DNA of 64,000 nucleotides from an uncultured Candidatus Melainabacteria bacterium. Its GTDB lineage: Bacteria > Cyanobacteriota > Vampirovibrionia > Gastranaerophilales > Gastranaerophilaceae. The position numbers and the translations under genes are program-made. The stretch covers positions 124,001 through 188,000 of the forward strand of contig CAKUZD010000005.1 in the NCBI GenBank assembly GCA_934718275.1, in the 5' to 3' direction. Below the pieces are notes generated by a model that was given only the letters and a program-made list of their open reading frames with translations, made no database searches and was not told the DNA's origin. Of this stretch, positions 25,533 through 34,253 are shown piece by piece (positions within the stretch are counted from its first letter, which is position 1; each line of letters begins with the position of its first letter).

Positions 25533-26566
25533 TTTTTGTTTACCTTTATAATATTAAAATTATCATCCCATTCAACTGAACCGTTTAAATCAATATTGTG
25601 ATAGTTATATGGGTTTAAAATTAACTGTGAAACTACTTTTTCTCGCCATTTTGAGGAGATGGCAGAGTTTGTCATATCCGGAGGTTCTACAGATTCAGTC
25701 GATGTACTAAATATCGTATCCGTTAATCTTTTTATAATTTTTGAAATCATAGTTGTGCTGCCGGCAATAGTTCCTTCTTTAGAAGTAGCTTTAATTCCGT
25801 CATAATATACTTTTTCATCGGCAAAAATCATTTCTTTTAAGTTGCTACCTGTTATAGGTAAACTATCACTTATTAAAATTATTTTGTCCAAAGGCTTTGA
25901 TTTGAAAACGAGTCTTAAAGCATCATCTGAAACATGTATTCCATCACCAATAACTTCTGTATAAATATTGTCATTAACCAATGCAGAAAGAGCGGTTGAC
26001 TCTCCCCTATGAGTAATGCCGGACATTGCATTAAATAAATGAGTTACTCCTGTACAGCCTGTTAAATCACCTCCAACACAATGACCTGCTTGAACTTTTA
26101 TGTTTTTTAATCGAAGGTAAGATATAAGATTTTTTTCAGATGGAATATCTCCACCCATCACTTTACATTCTTCCTCAGTGGAGCGAGGTAAACTTATCAT
26201 TTCCGGTGCTAGGGTAACAATTTTTATAAAGTCGTTTTCAACTAACTTATAATTTTCAATTGTTGGAGTTAAAAAATGCTCAGGGTTATGAATTCCTTTT
26301 TTTTCAGGATTAATAAATATTCCCTCAAGGTGAATTCCCAAAATTTTTGCCATATCAGGAGTTTGTTTTTGGGCTGCTTCTCTAATTATTGCAGTGGCTT
26401 TTTTTATATTTTCAACACTATCTGTAACAAGGGTTGGAAATATTCCGCCTATACCATAATTTAAAATTTCTTTTGATAAATATAAAACATCATCAACGGA
26501 TGCTTTATTAAAATCAATTCCAAAGCATCCATGAAAATGTTGTTCTATTATAAGCTTAGTTTGCAT
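25529..26566 (-). CDS. nagA: N-acetylglucosamine-6-phosphate deacetylase, N-terminally short
   Basis: The product is 345 residues. It carries NagA motifs: QHFHGCFGID (where the first metal-binding His cluster lies), IHLEGIFINPEKKGIH, AGHCVGGDLTGCTGVTHLFNAM, IGDGIHVSDDALRLVF and LISDSLPITG with the catalytic Asp. The family is usually 380-390 residues; here the N-terminal strand segment before the first histidine motif is missing, so the small beta-sandwich domain is reduced. The active-site barrel seems intact. It would deacetylate GlcNAc-6-P in amino-sugar recycling. It overlaps ilvD by 4 bp and lies 53 bp after murE, consistent with cell-wall recycling. Confidence 0.85.
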   Translation of the reverse strand: MQTKLIIEQHFHGCFGIDFNKASVDDVLYLSKEILNYGIGGIFPTLVTDSVENIKKATAIIREAAQKQTPDMAKILGIHLEGIFINPEKKGIHNPEHFLTPTIENYKLVENDFIKIVTLAPEMISLPRSTEEECKVMGGDIPSEKNLISYLRLKNIKVQAGHCVGGDLTGCTGVTHLFNAMSGITHRGESTALSALVNDNIYTEVIGDGIHVSDDALRLVFKSKPLDKIILISDSLPITGSNLKEMIFADEKVYYDGIKATSKEGTIAGSTTMISKIIKRLTDTIFSTSTESVEPPDMTNSAISSKWREKVVSQLILNPYNYHNIDLNGSVEWDDNFNIIKVNKK

Positions 26567-26619
26567 GTTAGCCTCTTACCATACCCTCGCCCCTTTTGGA
26601 AGTGGGCAAATGATTATGC

Positions 26620-28152
26620 TTAAATTACACTACCTTCAAAGACTTTATGAGCTTCTTCTCTATCATCAAAATGAATTGTTTTATCTTTTAATATTTGATA
26701 ATTTTCGTGTCCTTTACCTGCTATTAAAACAACATCATTATTGTTCGCGATAGTTTTTAAAAGAGCTATTGCTGAGCCTCTATCAGGTTCAACAATTACG
26801 TTTTCAGTGTTTACGGATTTTAAACCTGCAATAATATCTGTTATAATAACTTGAGGATCTTCAGAACGAGGATTGTCACTTGTTATTACGATTTTGTCAG
26901 CAAGTTTTTCTGCTATTGCTCCCATTTTAGGACGTTTTGTCGCATCTCTGTCGCCTCCGCATCCGAATAGGCAAATAAGTTTTCCATCTTCCGGGGTAAT
27001 TTCTCTTGCAGATTTTAAAACATTCTCCAATCCATCAGGAGTATGTGCATAATCAACAATTACAAGAGGTTTTTTTACAACAACTTCAAATCTTCCGGCA
27101 ACTCCTTTTACATTTTGCAAAGCTTTAAGAGCTATTTCGATATCAATTCCCATAGCAAGTGCTGATGTTACGGCCGCAAGAACATTGTATACGCTAAACA
27201 TTCCGTTCATGTGAAGATTTACTTTGTGTTCAAGTTTCCCGTTGTTGTTTATGTGGTCTCCTGTTACAAGTGTAAATTCTGCTCCGCTTAGAGAAAATTT
27301 AATATCTCTTGCCATAACATCACTCTGTTGTTTAACACCATAAGTATAAACTCTTACGCCTTTGGGAACAACGCTGATAAACCTGTCACCGTATTCATCA
27401 TCAGCATTAATTACTGCAAAAGAAGTTTTTTCTTCAGGAATTCCTTCAGCATCTTCCAAAGGAGCTGCTAAAGATTTAAATAGTAACGCTTTTGCTTTAA
27501 AGTAATTATCCATTGTTATGTGATAATCCAAATGATCTTGTGTTAGATTTGTAAAAACAGCCCCGTTAAACCTGCATCCACCGACACGGTTTTGGTCTAA
27601 TGCATGAGAACTTACTTCCATCACAACATTGTCAATTTTTTCAACGTCTTTAATCATTCTCAAAGTTGCTTGAAGTTCCGGAGCTTGTGGAGTTGTATGT
27701 TTTGCGTCTCGATATTCTCCGTTTGAGGAAAGTTTGTAGCCTAGTGTTCCTATTAATGCACATTTTTGATCGTTTTCTTCAAATATTTTTTGAATAAGGT
27801 GAGTAACTGTTGTTTTTCCGTTAGTGCCTGTTACTCCAATCAAATTAAGCCCCTTTGATGGACAAGAATAAAATCTGTCTGCAATATCTGCAATTTTATG
27901 GCGGGTTGAAGATACTACTACTTGTGGAATTTTAGTTCCATCTAATTTTCTTTCGACAAGCAAAGCTGCTGCCCCGGAGTTAATTGCATCTTGAGCAAAC
28001 TCATGACCGTCTGTGTGTTCCCCTACTAAGCAAACAAAGATATCACCTTTTTTGGTTGTTTTGGAATTATAAGAAATTCCGGTAATATCAATATTTTTGA
28101 AATTGATTAAATCTTTGTAGTCTAAATATTCAATTAGTTCGTCAAGTTTCAT
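26620..28152 (-). CDS. murE: UDP-N-acetylmuramoyl-tripeptide synthetase, DAP type
   Basis: The product is 510 residues. The ATP loop GVTGTNGKTTV is at 107-117, with the central ligase motifs MEVSSHALDQNRV and FTNLTQDHLDYH, and IVDYAHTPDGLENVL leading the C-terminal domain. The DNPRSEDP motif is the one that selects meso-diaminopimelate over lysine, which fits a Gram-negative wall. It adds the third peptide residue to UDP-MurNAc-Ala-Glu in the cytosol. GGAG precedes the ATG and the ftsI-like gene lies 33 bp upstream on the same strand. Confidence 0.95.
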   Translation of the reverse strand: MKLDELIEYLDYKDLINFKNIDITGISYNSKTTKKGDIFVCLVGEHTDGHEFAQDAINSGAAALLVERKLDGTKIPQVVVSSTRHKIADIADRFYSCPSKGLNLIGVTGTNGKTTVTHLIQKIFEENDQKCALIGTLGYKLSSNGEYRDAKHTTPQAPELQATLRMIKDVEKIDNVVMEVSSHALDQNRVGGCRFNGAVFTNLTQDHLDYHITMDNYFKAKALLFKSLAAPLEDAEGIPEEKTSFAVINADDEYGDRFISVVPKGVRVYTYGVKQQSDVMARDIKFSLSGAEFTLVTGDHINNNGKLEHKVNLHMNGMFSVYNVLAAVTSALAMGIDIEIALKALQNVKGVAGRFEVVVKKPLVIVDYAHTPDGLENVLKSAREITPEDGKLICLFGCGGDRDATKRPKMGAIAEKLADKIVITSDNPRSEDPQVIITDIIAGLKSVNTENVIVEPDRGSAIALLKTIANNNDVVLIAGKGHENYQILKDKTIHFDDREEAHKVFEGSVI

Positions 28153-28185
28153 TTATATCTCCTTTAGTAATTTATATAGCTAATA

Positions 28186-29934
28186 TTAATCTTTTTCTAT
28201 TGGTGCAATTTTATCAGGCTTTAAGTTCATAATTCTTGCAATTTGTGTTGATACTTCGTGGAAAACCGGACCGGCAACGGTGTTTCCCCAAATAGCACCG
28301 ACTTTGGCGCTATCTACCATTACATAAATCAGTACTTGAGGGTCAGATGCCGGTAAATAGCCGATGGTTGATGTATAAGTATATGGTGTATATCCGGCTC
28401 CGCCTTCTTTAGGTTTTCTTGAAGTTCCTGTCTTGGCTGCAACATTGTACCTGTCCATCTTTATTACGGATTTTCCATTATTTACACTCGCAGCTAAAAG
28501 TCGAGTTACCGATTGAGCTGTCTCAGGTCTTATAACTTGTATATGGTGAATTTTGTTGTCATATTCTTCTTGAGAATATTTTATAACATGCGGAGTTACT
28601 CTTACCCCATTATTTGCAAGCGCTTGAACTGCTGAAATCATTTGAATGGCAGTTACCGATGTTCCGTATCCATAAGCCATTGTTGCGTGTATTCCTTGGT
28701 CCCAATGTGCCCAATATGGTAAAAGCCCAACGGATTCTCCTGGTAAATCAATTCCTGTTTTAGAACCAAATCCGAATTTTTTTAATACATTATAAAATTC
28801 TGCAGGAGTCATGGTTTTGGCAACATTGATAGAGCCTATGTTACTTGAATGCTCAAATAAATATTCAAGTGATATGTTCCCGGGGTATGGGTGTACTGCG
28901 TAGTCGTAGTTTTTAATTTCCCATTTGCCAATTGAGGTTTTACCTGTATCCAAAACGGTTGAATGTTCATTTATTTTACCTAAATCCATAGCACTTGCAA
29001 CCGTAATTGTTTTGAATGTAGAGCCGGGAGGGAATACATCAGTAAGTGTCCAGTTTTTAAGTTGTTGAGGAGTTGCTTTTCTGTAGTTGTTAGGGTCAAA
29101 AGTCGGGTATACGGCGTAAGCAAGAATTTCCCCGTTTTTAGGGTTCATAACAATAACGGTTCCACGTTCTGCATGTTTTTCGTCAACCATTTTTTTTATT
29201 TCTTTTTCACAGACGTGTTGGATTGCAGCGTCTATTGTTAATGTAACATTTTCTCCTTTAGGATTTGTTGTTGTTGCGACAGGATCTGTTGTAAAATCGT
29301 AAATAATTTTGCCATCACGAGTTCTTTGGTATTTTACGGTATTGATAACATGTTCAAGTCTGTCTTTTGCGGTATATTCAATTCCGTTTGCTATATCCGC
29401 ATCAAAATTGTAGTATCCTAAAACGTGTGCAGCAAGTGTGCCTTGAGGATATTCTCTAGTATTCTTCTTCCCTAAACTAATCTCTCTCAGATGAAGTTTG
29501 GCAATTTGTTTAGTTGTACTTCTATCAATATCTTTTTTTAGAGTAATTACAGGACCACTTTTTTTGAGCTTTAATAAAAGTGTTTCTTTAGGCATTTTTA
29601 AAATTGGTGCAAGAATTTTGGCAAGTTCTTCCGGAGTATGGTCATAGTCGGCAGGATGCGCATATACATCTGAGTATACTTTATCGGTTGCAAGTTTTAT
29701 ACCGTTTCTGTCATAAATATCTCCACGCATAGAGAAAATTCTGCCTACACGTTGACTTCTTGCTCGAGCCCTATATTTCCCAACATCAATGACTTGAATA
29801 AAAAACAAATATATAATCAATAGTGTCATAAATACTACGAAAAATATATGTAAGAAAACTATTATTTGATCAAATGCTTTGTTGCGTTTTTCTATTTCAT
29901 TTTCCGGCTCACGTCTTCGCAATCTGTTTCTCAT
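28186..29934 (-). CDS. ftsI: penicillin-binding transpeptidase (FtsI/PBP2 type)
   Basis: The product is 582 residues. An N-terminal cytoplasmic tail is basic, residues 25-47 are a membrane anchor (IIVFLHIFFVVFMTLLIIYLFF), then comes a PBP dimer domain (GDIYDRNGIKLATD). The transpeptidase domain has STFK near 320, an HSSNIGS motif near 375 and AAKTGTSRKP near 500, the three classic active-site motifs in order. It cross-links peptidoglycan on the outer face of the inner membrane, most likely at the division septum since it precedes murE. It is divergent from the amidase gene. Confidence 0.9.
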   Translation of the reverse strand: MRNRLRRREPENEIEKRNKAFDQIIVFLHIFFVVFMTLLIIYLFFIQVIDVGKYRARARSQRVGRIFSMRGDIYDRNGIKLATDKVYSDVYAHPADYDHTPEELAKILAPILKMPKETLLLKLKKSGPVITLKKDIDRSTTKQIAKLHLREISLGKKNTREYPQGTLAAHVLGYYNFDADIANGIEYTAKDRLEHVINTVKYQRTRDGKIIYDFTTDPVATTTNPKGENVTLTIDAAIQHVCEKEIKKMVDEKHAERGTVIVMNPKNGEILAYAVYPTFDPNNYRKATPQQLKNWTLTDVFPPGSTFKTITVASAMDLGKINEHSTVLDTGKTSIGKWEIKNYDYAVHPYPGNISLEYLFEHSSNIGSINVAKTMTPAEFYNVLKKFGFGSKTGIDLPGESVGLLPYWAHWDQGIHATMAYGYGTSVTAIQMISAVQALANNGVRVTPHVIKYSQEEYDNKIHHIQVIRPETAQSVTRLLAASVNNGKSVIKMDRYNVAAKTGTSRKPKEGGAGYTPYTYTSTIGYLPASDPQVLIYVMVDSAKVGAIWGNTVAGPVFHEVSTQIARIMNLKPDKIAPIEKD

Positions 29935-30149
29935 TATTTTATCCCTAAAACTATCCTCTTTAATTTTAACATAAGTAATTTGAAAAAATGAAAATATTAA
30001 TTAATTTGAAGAATATTAAAAATATTTTGTTATATCAAGCAATCTATTAACTGGTGCTATTATAATTACTACTTAGTGAAACAATAACAAAACGGATATT
30101 GTTTGAGAGGGAAAGTATTTTTAATATTAACTTAAATTGGATTATATGC

Positions 30150-30155
30150 TATAAT
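30150..30155 (+). promoter_or_regulatory. extended -10 box of the amidase gene
   Basis: TGC-TATAAT at 30147-30155 is a perfect extended -10. The ATG at 30162 begins 7 nt after it, where transcription would start, so the mRNA may have no leader. No ribosome binding site is present. A poor -35 (TTAACT) lies 17 bp upstream. Confidence 0.6.
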
Positions 30156-30161
30156 TTCTTT

Positions 30162-31523
30162 ATGAAAAAATATGTTTTGTTATTAGGTTTAATGTTATCT
30201 GTAAACAGTTGTTTTGCATTTGATATTGTTTATCCAAAGAATAAAGAAACAACTATTAATTCGAATTCAACTTTTTTTGTAGGTTCATCTGATAAGCCGC
30301 TAAAAATTAATGGACAAAATATTCCTTTACATGAAACAGGAGCTTTTGCTTATGTGGTAAAACTTGAAAACGGATCAAATACTTTTACATTACAAACAGA
30401 TGATGAAAAACAAGTTTTTGTTGTAAACAAACCTATAATTAAAACAGAATGCAATCTTCCGTTACAATTTTTCAAATATCCTGAAAAAAAATCATTTTAT
30501 GTTACAACAGAAGGAACCCCTTTGCGTTCAACCCCTGTTGATGCAGGAATAAATAGGATGGCGCATCTTCAGAGAAATATTAACCTTTCAGTTGATGGTG
30601 AAAAAGGTGGGTTTTACAGAGTTATACTCGGAGAAAATCAGTATGGGTGGATTGCAAAGACTGATGTTAAACAGTTTAAAAATTATGATATTCCTCCCGC
30701 AATTATGAATGGGTATGATTATATTGACAGTGACGAATTTTTTACGTTTGTTTTTCATTTAGACAAACGTGTTCCGTTTGAAATTGTTGAAAGTAATCCG
30801 CTTTTAATAAAATTTTATAATATAAAAGATGTTGAAAATGGAATTTATACAATGGATTTCCCATTAAGTGAAATGTTGAATGGGAAAAAACTTAACGGTT
30901 ATAGTGGAGAATATCAGGGGAATGATTTTATTTTAAAAATTAGAAAACCAATTTGTATATCAGAAAGAAGACCTTTACGTAATATAAAAATAGCAATAGA
31001 TGCGGGGCATGGCGGAAATGAGTTTGGAGCCATAGGTTGTTTGGGGGATAAAGAAAAAGATATAAATTTTTCGATTGCTAAATTTTTGGAAGAAGATTTA
31101 AAGAAAAAAGGCGCAAAAGTAGTAATGACCAGAGAAAGTGATATTTACCTCGGTTTAAAGGATAGGGTTAATATTGCTAATATGGAAGATGCTGTAATTT
31201 TTATTAGTATTCATTGTAATGCTTTGCCGGATGGAGCAGACCCAAATAAAAACAGCGGTACAAGTATATATTATTATTATCCGCAATCAAAACCTTTAGC
31301 AGATGAAATTATGAGTACTGTTGTTTCGGAACTTGGAGTTAATAACGATAAAGTAAGACAAGGAAGTCTTGCTGTTGTAAGAAATACAAATGCGTTGAGT
31401 CTTTTGATAGAAACTTCTTACATAATTAATCCTCAAGATAATGCAAATTTGATAAATCCGGACTTTCAAAAACAATATGCAAAAGCAATAACAGACGCTT
31501 TAGAAAAATATTTTAAAGAATAA
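30162..31523 (+). CDS. N-acetylmuramoyl-L-alanine amidase with SH3b-like domain
   Basis: I choose the ATG at 30162 (453 residues) because it begins a standard signal peptide (MKKYVLLLGLMLSVNSCFA); an upstream TTG would bury that signal. Residues 20-100 are an amidase N-terminal-like region, about 110-185 an SH3b-like module (GTPLRSTP to YGWIAKTDVK), and 270-450 an Amidase_3 domain. The last has the zinc ligands IAIDAGHGG, the Glu after KEKDINF, FISIHCNAL and the late LLIETSYI glutamate. It cleaves the MurNAc-L-Ala bond in periplasmic peptidoglycan, probably during division. It is divergent from ftsI. Confidence 0.9.
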   Translation: MKKYVLLLGLMLSVNSCFAFDIVYPKNKETTINSNSTFFVGSSDKPLKINGQNIPLHETGAFAYVVKLENGSNTFTLQTDDEKQVFVVNKPIIKTECNLPLQFFKYPEKKSFYVTTEGTPLRSTPVDAGINRMAHLQRNINLSVDGEKGGFYRVILGENQYGWIAKTDVKQFKNYDIPPAIMNGYDYIDSDEFFTFVFHLDKRVPFEIVESNPLLIKFYNIKDVENGIYTMDFPLSEMLNGKKLNGYSGEYQGNDFILKIRKPICISERRPLRNIKIAIDAGHGGNEFGAIGCLGDKEKDINFSIAKFLEEDLKKKGAKVVMTRESDIYLGLKDRVNIANMEDAVIFISIHCNALPDGADPNKNSGTSIYYYYPQSKPLADEIMSTVVSELGVNNDKVRQGSLAVVRNTNALSLLIETSYIINPQDNANLINPDFQKQYAKAITDALEKYFKE

Positions 31524-31581
31524 AAATCCCACCAAAGAAATTCATCAGTAGCAGGATTTTTATCAGAATTTGTTGTTGAAA

Positions 31582-31845
31582 TTATGTTTCCATTGATGGT
31601 AAATTTTCAATATATTGCGAAACTTCATTAAATTCAGCAACATTCGAGATTTGTTCAAAATAAACGTCATCTCCGATTTCTCGATATCTGTAAATCATCA
31701 ATTCAGGTTCATCGTCATCTGCGTGTCCTTCTTCGACTAACAAAGCATAATATCTGTTGTTGTATTCAACCATATCAAATAATTCGCAATTTAATGTTGC
31801 TCCTTCATTTGTAGTTACTTCAATAATTTCATCTTTAATTGCCAT
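31582..31845 (-). CDS. DUF1292 family protein
   Basis: The product is 87 residues and acidic. IIEVTTNEGATLNCELFDMVEYNNRYYALLVEEGHAD followed by ELMIYRYREIGDDVYFEQI is the typical DUF1292/UPF0473 pattern, in which a small beta-rich protein reports 'E-D/E-x-[VI]-x-L...Y-A-L-L'. The function is unknown. It stands between the amidase (convergent) and the LysM repeat gene 30 bp upstream on the same strand, which could be co-transcribed. AAGGAGAA lies 4 nt before the ATG. Confidence 0.75.
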   Translation of the reverse strand: MAIKDEIIEVTTNEGATLNCELFDMVEYNNRYYALLVEEGHADDDEPELMIYRYREIGDDVYFEQISNVAEFNEVSQYIENLPSMET

Positions 31846-31874
31846 TTTTAAATTCTCCTTTTTTTGTAATGTAT

Positions 31875-33407
31875 CTATACTAATGCTGATGCGGCTTTTT
31901 CACCAACCCACCAACCGACAATGCCACCGATTACGGTACCTATGGCTGTTCCAACCCCAGGAACAACTGAGCCTATTGCCGCTCCGGTCGCAGCACCTCC
32001 GGCAATACCGCCAAGAATACCGCTACCTGTTACAACAGCTTGTTTTTTTGCAGCTTTAGCCCCTCCTTTGTCATAAGCATCTAAAATGTCAAGTCCTCCA
32101 ACGACAACTGCTACAGGTTTTGCAACTTTCCCAACTGCTTTTAGGGTTGGAGAAGCAGCTTTTAGGGCTTTGACCATACTCTTAGCCATAGGTTTAACTG
32201 CTTTCCCTATACTAGTAGCTTTTCCGACACTTTGTTTAACTGCGACTTTCGCTTTTGACATTAAGCCCTTGCCTTTTCCTAAAGCAGTTTTTACACCTGA
32301 TTTAGCTTTATTTATCATATTGCCGGCAAAATTTTTCGCAGATGTTGCAGAGTTCGTTGCTCTTGTTTTTAAATTGTTTACTAAAGATTTTGCCTTCTTC
32401 AATACTGACGAACCATAAGTTGAAACTTTTCTGCTATTTTTATTTACAGAAACTTTTGCTTTTGACATCAAGCCCTTGCCTTTTCCTAAAGCAGTTTTTA
32501 CACCTGATTTAGCTTTATTTATCATATTGCCGGCAAAATTTTTCGCAGATGTTGCAGAGTTCGTTGCTCTTGTTTTTAAATTGTTTACTAAAGATTTTGC
32601 CTTCTTCAATACTGACGAACCATAAGTTGAAACTTTTCTGCTATTTTTATTTACAGAAACTTTTGCTTTTGACATCAAGCCCTTGCCTTTTCCTAAAGCA
32701 GTTTTTATACCTGATTTAGCTTTATTTATCATATTACCGGCAAGATTTTTCGCAGATGTTGCAGAGTTTGTTGCTTTTGTTTTTAAATTGCTTACCAGGG
32801 ACTTCGCTTTATTCATCGCGGATGTTCCCAGGTTGGAGACCTTGCCGGTGCCTTTTTTAATACTTACTTTCGCTTTGTTTTTAAGTGTTGCAATTTTATC
32901 TTTTCCTGCTTTAACTGCATTATGATACTTAGCAGAAGCTTTACTGGCTAGTTTAGTTCCGGTTGTTTTCATTGAATGTACCATCGCTTTGGCTTTTGTT
33001 GCAGTTTTGTGAGTAATATTAGAAACCTTGCTTGGAATATTTTTAGCTACTTTAACAGTTGCTTTTCCAACTTTTTTAGCTTGTTGTTTAGCAACACCGT
33101 AAGCATCATTCCCGAGTTTCCACGCAGTACCCGCAACAAGTCCACCTATCGCGATATCTTTAGTCGAATACTTGTTTGATTGTGAAGTGGCAGTCGTATT
33201 TTGAGATTTTTCCAGTTCTGCACCTTTAATCGTTTTTTCTGCTTTTGTGTTTGGAGTATCCTGAGAAATTTTCAAATTCTTTCCTGCCATAATTGAATTT
33301 GGATTTTTTAATTCAGGATTTAGTTGCATTAATGTATCAATAGATACATTGTACTGTTTGGCAATAGTTGCCAATGTTTGCCCTTTTTGAATTAAATGAT
33401 CTGCCAT
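31875..33407 (-). CDS. LysM protein with 69-residue Lys/Ala-rich repeats and glycine-zipper tail
   Basis: I use the ATG at 33407 (510 residues) because AAAGGCG stands just before it. There is no signal peptide. Residues 1-48 are a LysM domain (HLIQKGQTLATIAKQYNVS...LNPELKNP). A long basic stretch of Lys/Ala/Ser/Thr follows, containing three tandem 69-residue repeats (DNA period 207 bp, near 32257, 32464 and 32671), two of them nearly identical. The tail is a glycine-zipper membrane-inserting segment (ILGGIAGGAATGAAIGSVVP to IGGIVGWWVGE). It looks like a wall-binding, membrane-active surface or toxin-like protein. Function unknown. Confidence 0.7.
   Translation of the reverse strand: MADHLIQKGQTLATIAKQYNVSIDTLMQLNPELKNPNSIMAGKNLKISQDTPNTKAEKTIKGAELEKSQNTTATSQSNKYSTKDIAIGGLVAGTAWKLGNDAYGVAKQQAKKVGKATVKVAKNIPSKVSNITHKTATKAKAMVHSMKTTGTKLASKASAKYHNAVKAGKDKIATLKNKAKVSIKKGTGKVSNLGTSAMNKAKSLVSNLKTKATNSATSAKNLAGNMINKAKSGIKTALGKGKGLMSKAKVSVNKNSRKVSTYGSSVLKKAKSLVNNLKTRATNSATSAKNFAGNMINKAKSGVKTALGKGKGLMSKAKVSVNKNSRKVSTYGSSVLKKAKSLVNNLKTRATNSATSAKNFAGNMINKAKSGVKTALGKGKGLMSKAKVAVKQSVGKATSIGKAVKPMAKSMVKALKAASPTLKAVGKVAKPVAVVVGGLDILDAYDKGGAKAAKKQAVVTGSGILGGIAGGAATGAAIGSVVPGVGTAIGTVIGGIVGWWVGEKAASALV
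32257..32877 (-). repeat. 207-bp tandem DNA repeats in the LysM gene
   Basis: The segment beginning GACATTAAGC / GACATCAAGC recurs at 32257, 32464 and 32671, giving a constant 207-bp period (69 codons). The first two periods are almost identical and the third more diverged, so the duplication of the first two is recent. Such arrays commonly expand and contract by recombination. Confidence 0.9.
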
Positions 33408-33459
33408 TTTCGCCTTTCTTGCACGTAGCACTTTTATAAATTGAGATTTAAAAGCTTTA

Positions 33460-33485
33460 TGTAACACAATAGGTATTGTGTTACA
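33460..33485. repeat. 26-bp palindrome, left recombination-site candidate
   Basis: Twelve-base arms TGTAACACAATA and their complement surround a central GG. It lies 38 bp before the recombinase start and 53 bp before the LysM gene on the other strand. The site at 34140-34165 is its inverted copy, with a CC centre and one base changed at the outer end. Confidence 0.85.
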
Positions 33486-33523
33486 TGGTGTTTCGGTGCG
33501 TAATTAGTAGCAAAGGAGGCTAT

Positions 33524-34069
33524 ATGAAATTTGTAGAACCAATTCGAGATAAGAAACAAATTAAAAAAGTTAAACAGATTTTAAAACAAAGTAATCAGCG
33601 GAATTACTTATTATTTGTCTTGGGAATAAATAGTGGATTAAGGATTTCGGATATTTTAAAACTAAAAGTGAAAGATGTAAAAAACAAAAAATATATTGAA
33701 ATTAAAGAACAAAAAACTAAAAAATATAAGAAATTTCCTATAACCAAACCACTAAAGTTGTGTATTGATAGATATATAAATGACAAACTGTCTGAAGATT
33801 GGTTGTTTGAAAGTAAAAGAGGTTCTAAACCAATAACAAGAGTTCAAGCATATAGAATAATTTGCAACGCTTGTAATAATGCAGGAATTAATTTAAACAT
33901 TGGCACACATACTCTCAGAAAAACTTTTGGATATCATTTTTATCAAGAAAAGAAAGATATTGTCATATTGCAAAAAATTTTTAATCATTCTACACCCGAC
34001 ATAACTCTTAGGTATATTGGTATAAACCAAGACATAATAGATTTGAATTTAATGACATTTTCTCTCTGA
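33524..34069 (+). CDS. small tyrosine recombinase (phage-integrase family)
   Basis: I choose the ATG at 33524 (181 residues), which has AAAGGAGG 6 nt before it. It is the catalytic domain alone: GLRISD (first Arg) near 39, a beta-sheet Lys region (KTKKYKKFPITK), HTLRKTFGYHFY near 126-137 (His-x-x-Arg), FNHSTPD and LRYIGI with the Tyr nucleophile near 170. The N-terminal arm- and core-binding domain of full integrases is absent, as in small integrases such as XisA-type or invertase-type relatives. It is enclosed by two inverted 26-bp palindromes. It probably inverts or excises its own segment, or acts on sites elsewhere. Confidence 0.85.
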   Translation: MKFVEPIRDKKQIKKVKQILKQSNQRNYLLFVLGINSGLRISDILKLKVKDVKNKKYIEIKEQKTKKYKKFPITKPLKLCIDRYINDKLSEDWLFESKRGSKPITRVQAYRIICNACNNAGINLNIGTHTLRKTFGYHFYQEKKDIVILQKIFNHSTPDITLRYIGINQDIIDLNLMTFSL

Positions 34070-34139
34070 TAAATATTAAAAATTGTAACACAAATGTATG
34101 ATTTTATTAAAGTTTTCGAAACATATTGCCGAATATAAA

Positions 34140-34165
34140 TGTAACACAATACCTATTGTGTTACG
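34140..34165. repeat. 26-bp palindrome, right recombination-site candidate
   Basis: It is the reverse complement of 33460-33485: the 12-base arms TGTAACACAATA and TATTGTGTTAC(G) around a central CC, differing only in the last base. A further lone half-site TGTAACACA occurs at 34084-34092, 56 bp to the left. No T-run follows, so it is not a standard terminator. Confidence 0.85.
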
Positions 34166-34195
34166 TATTTTGCTATATTAAAAGAGTTTTATAAT

Positions 34196-34234
34196 TTAAA
34201 AAGAGGCTAAACAAAATGTTTAACCTCTTTTTTA
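34196..34234. terminator. bidirectional terminator near pepA
   Basis: AAAAAGAGGCTAAACA and TGTTTAACCTCTTTTTT form a long stem with one mismatch and A/T runs on both ends. It lies 20 bp after the 3' end of pepA and after the recombinase cassette, so it can stop both. Confidence 0.85.
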
Positions 34235-34253
34235 TTAGATTTTAAAATAGTCA

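Noticed and set aside
31525..31563. AAAAATCC and GGATTTTT after the amidase as a terminator
   Set aside because: The loop of about 24 nt is long and the stem short; too weak to list as a feature.
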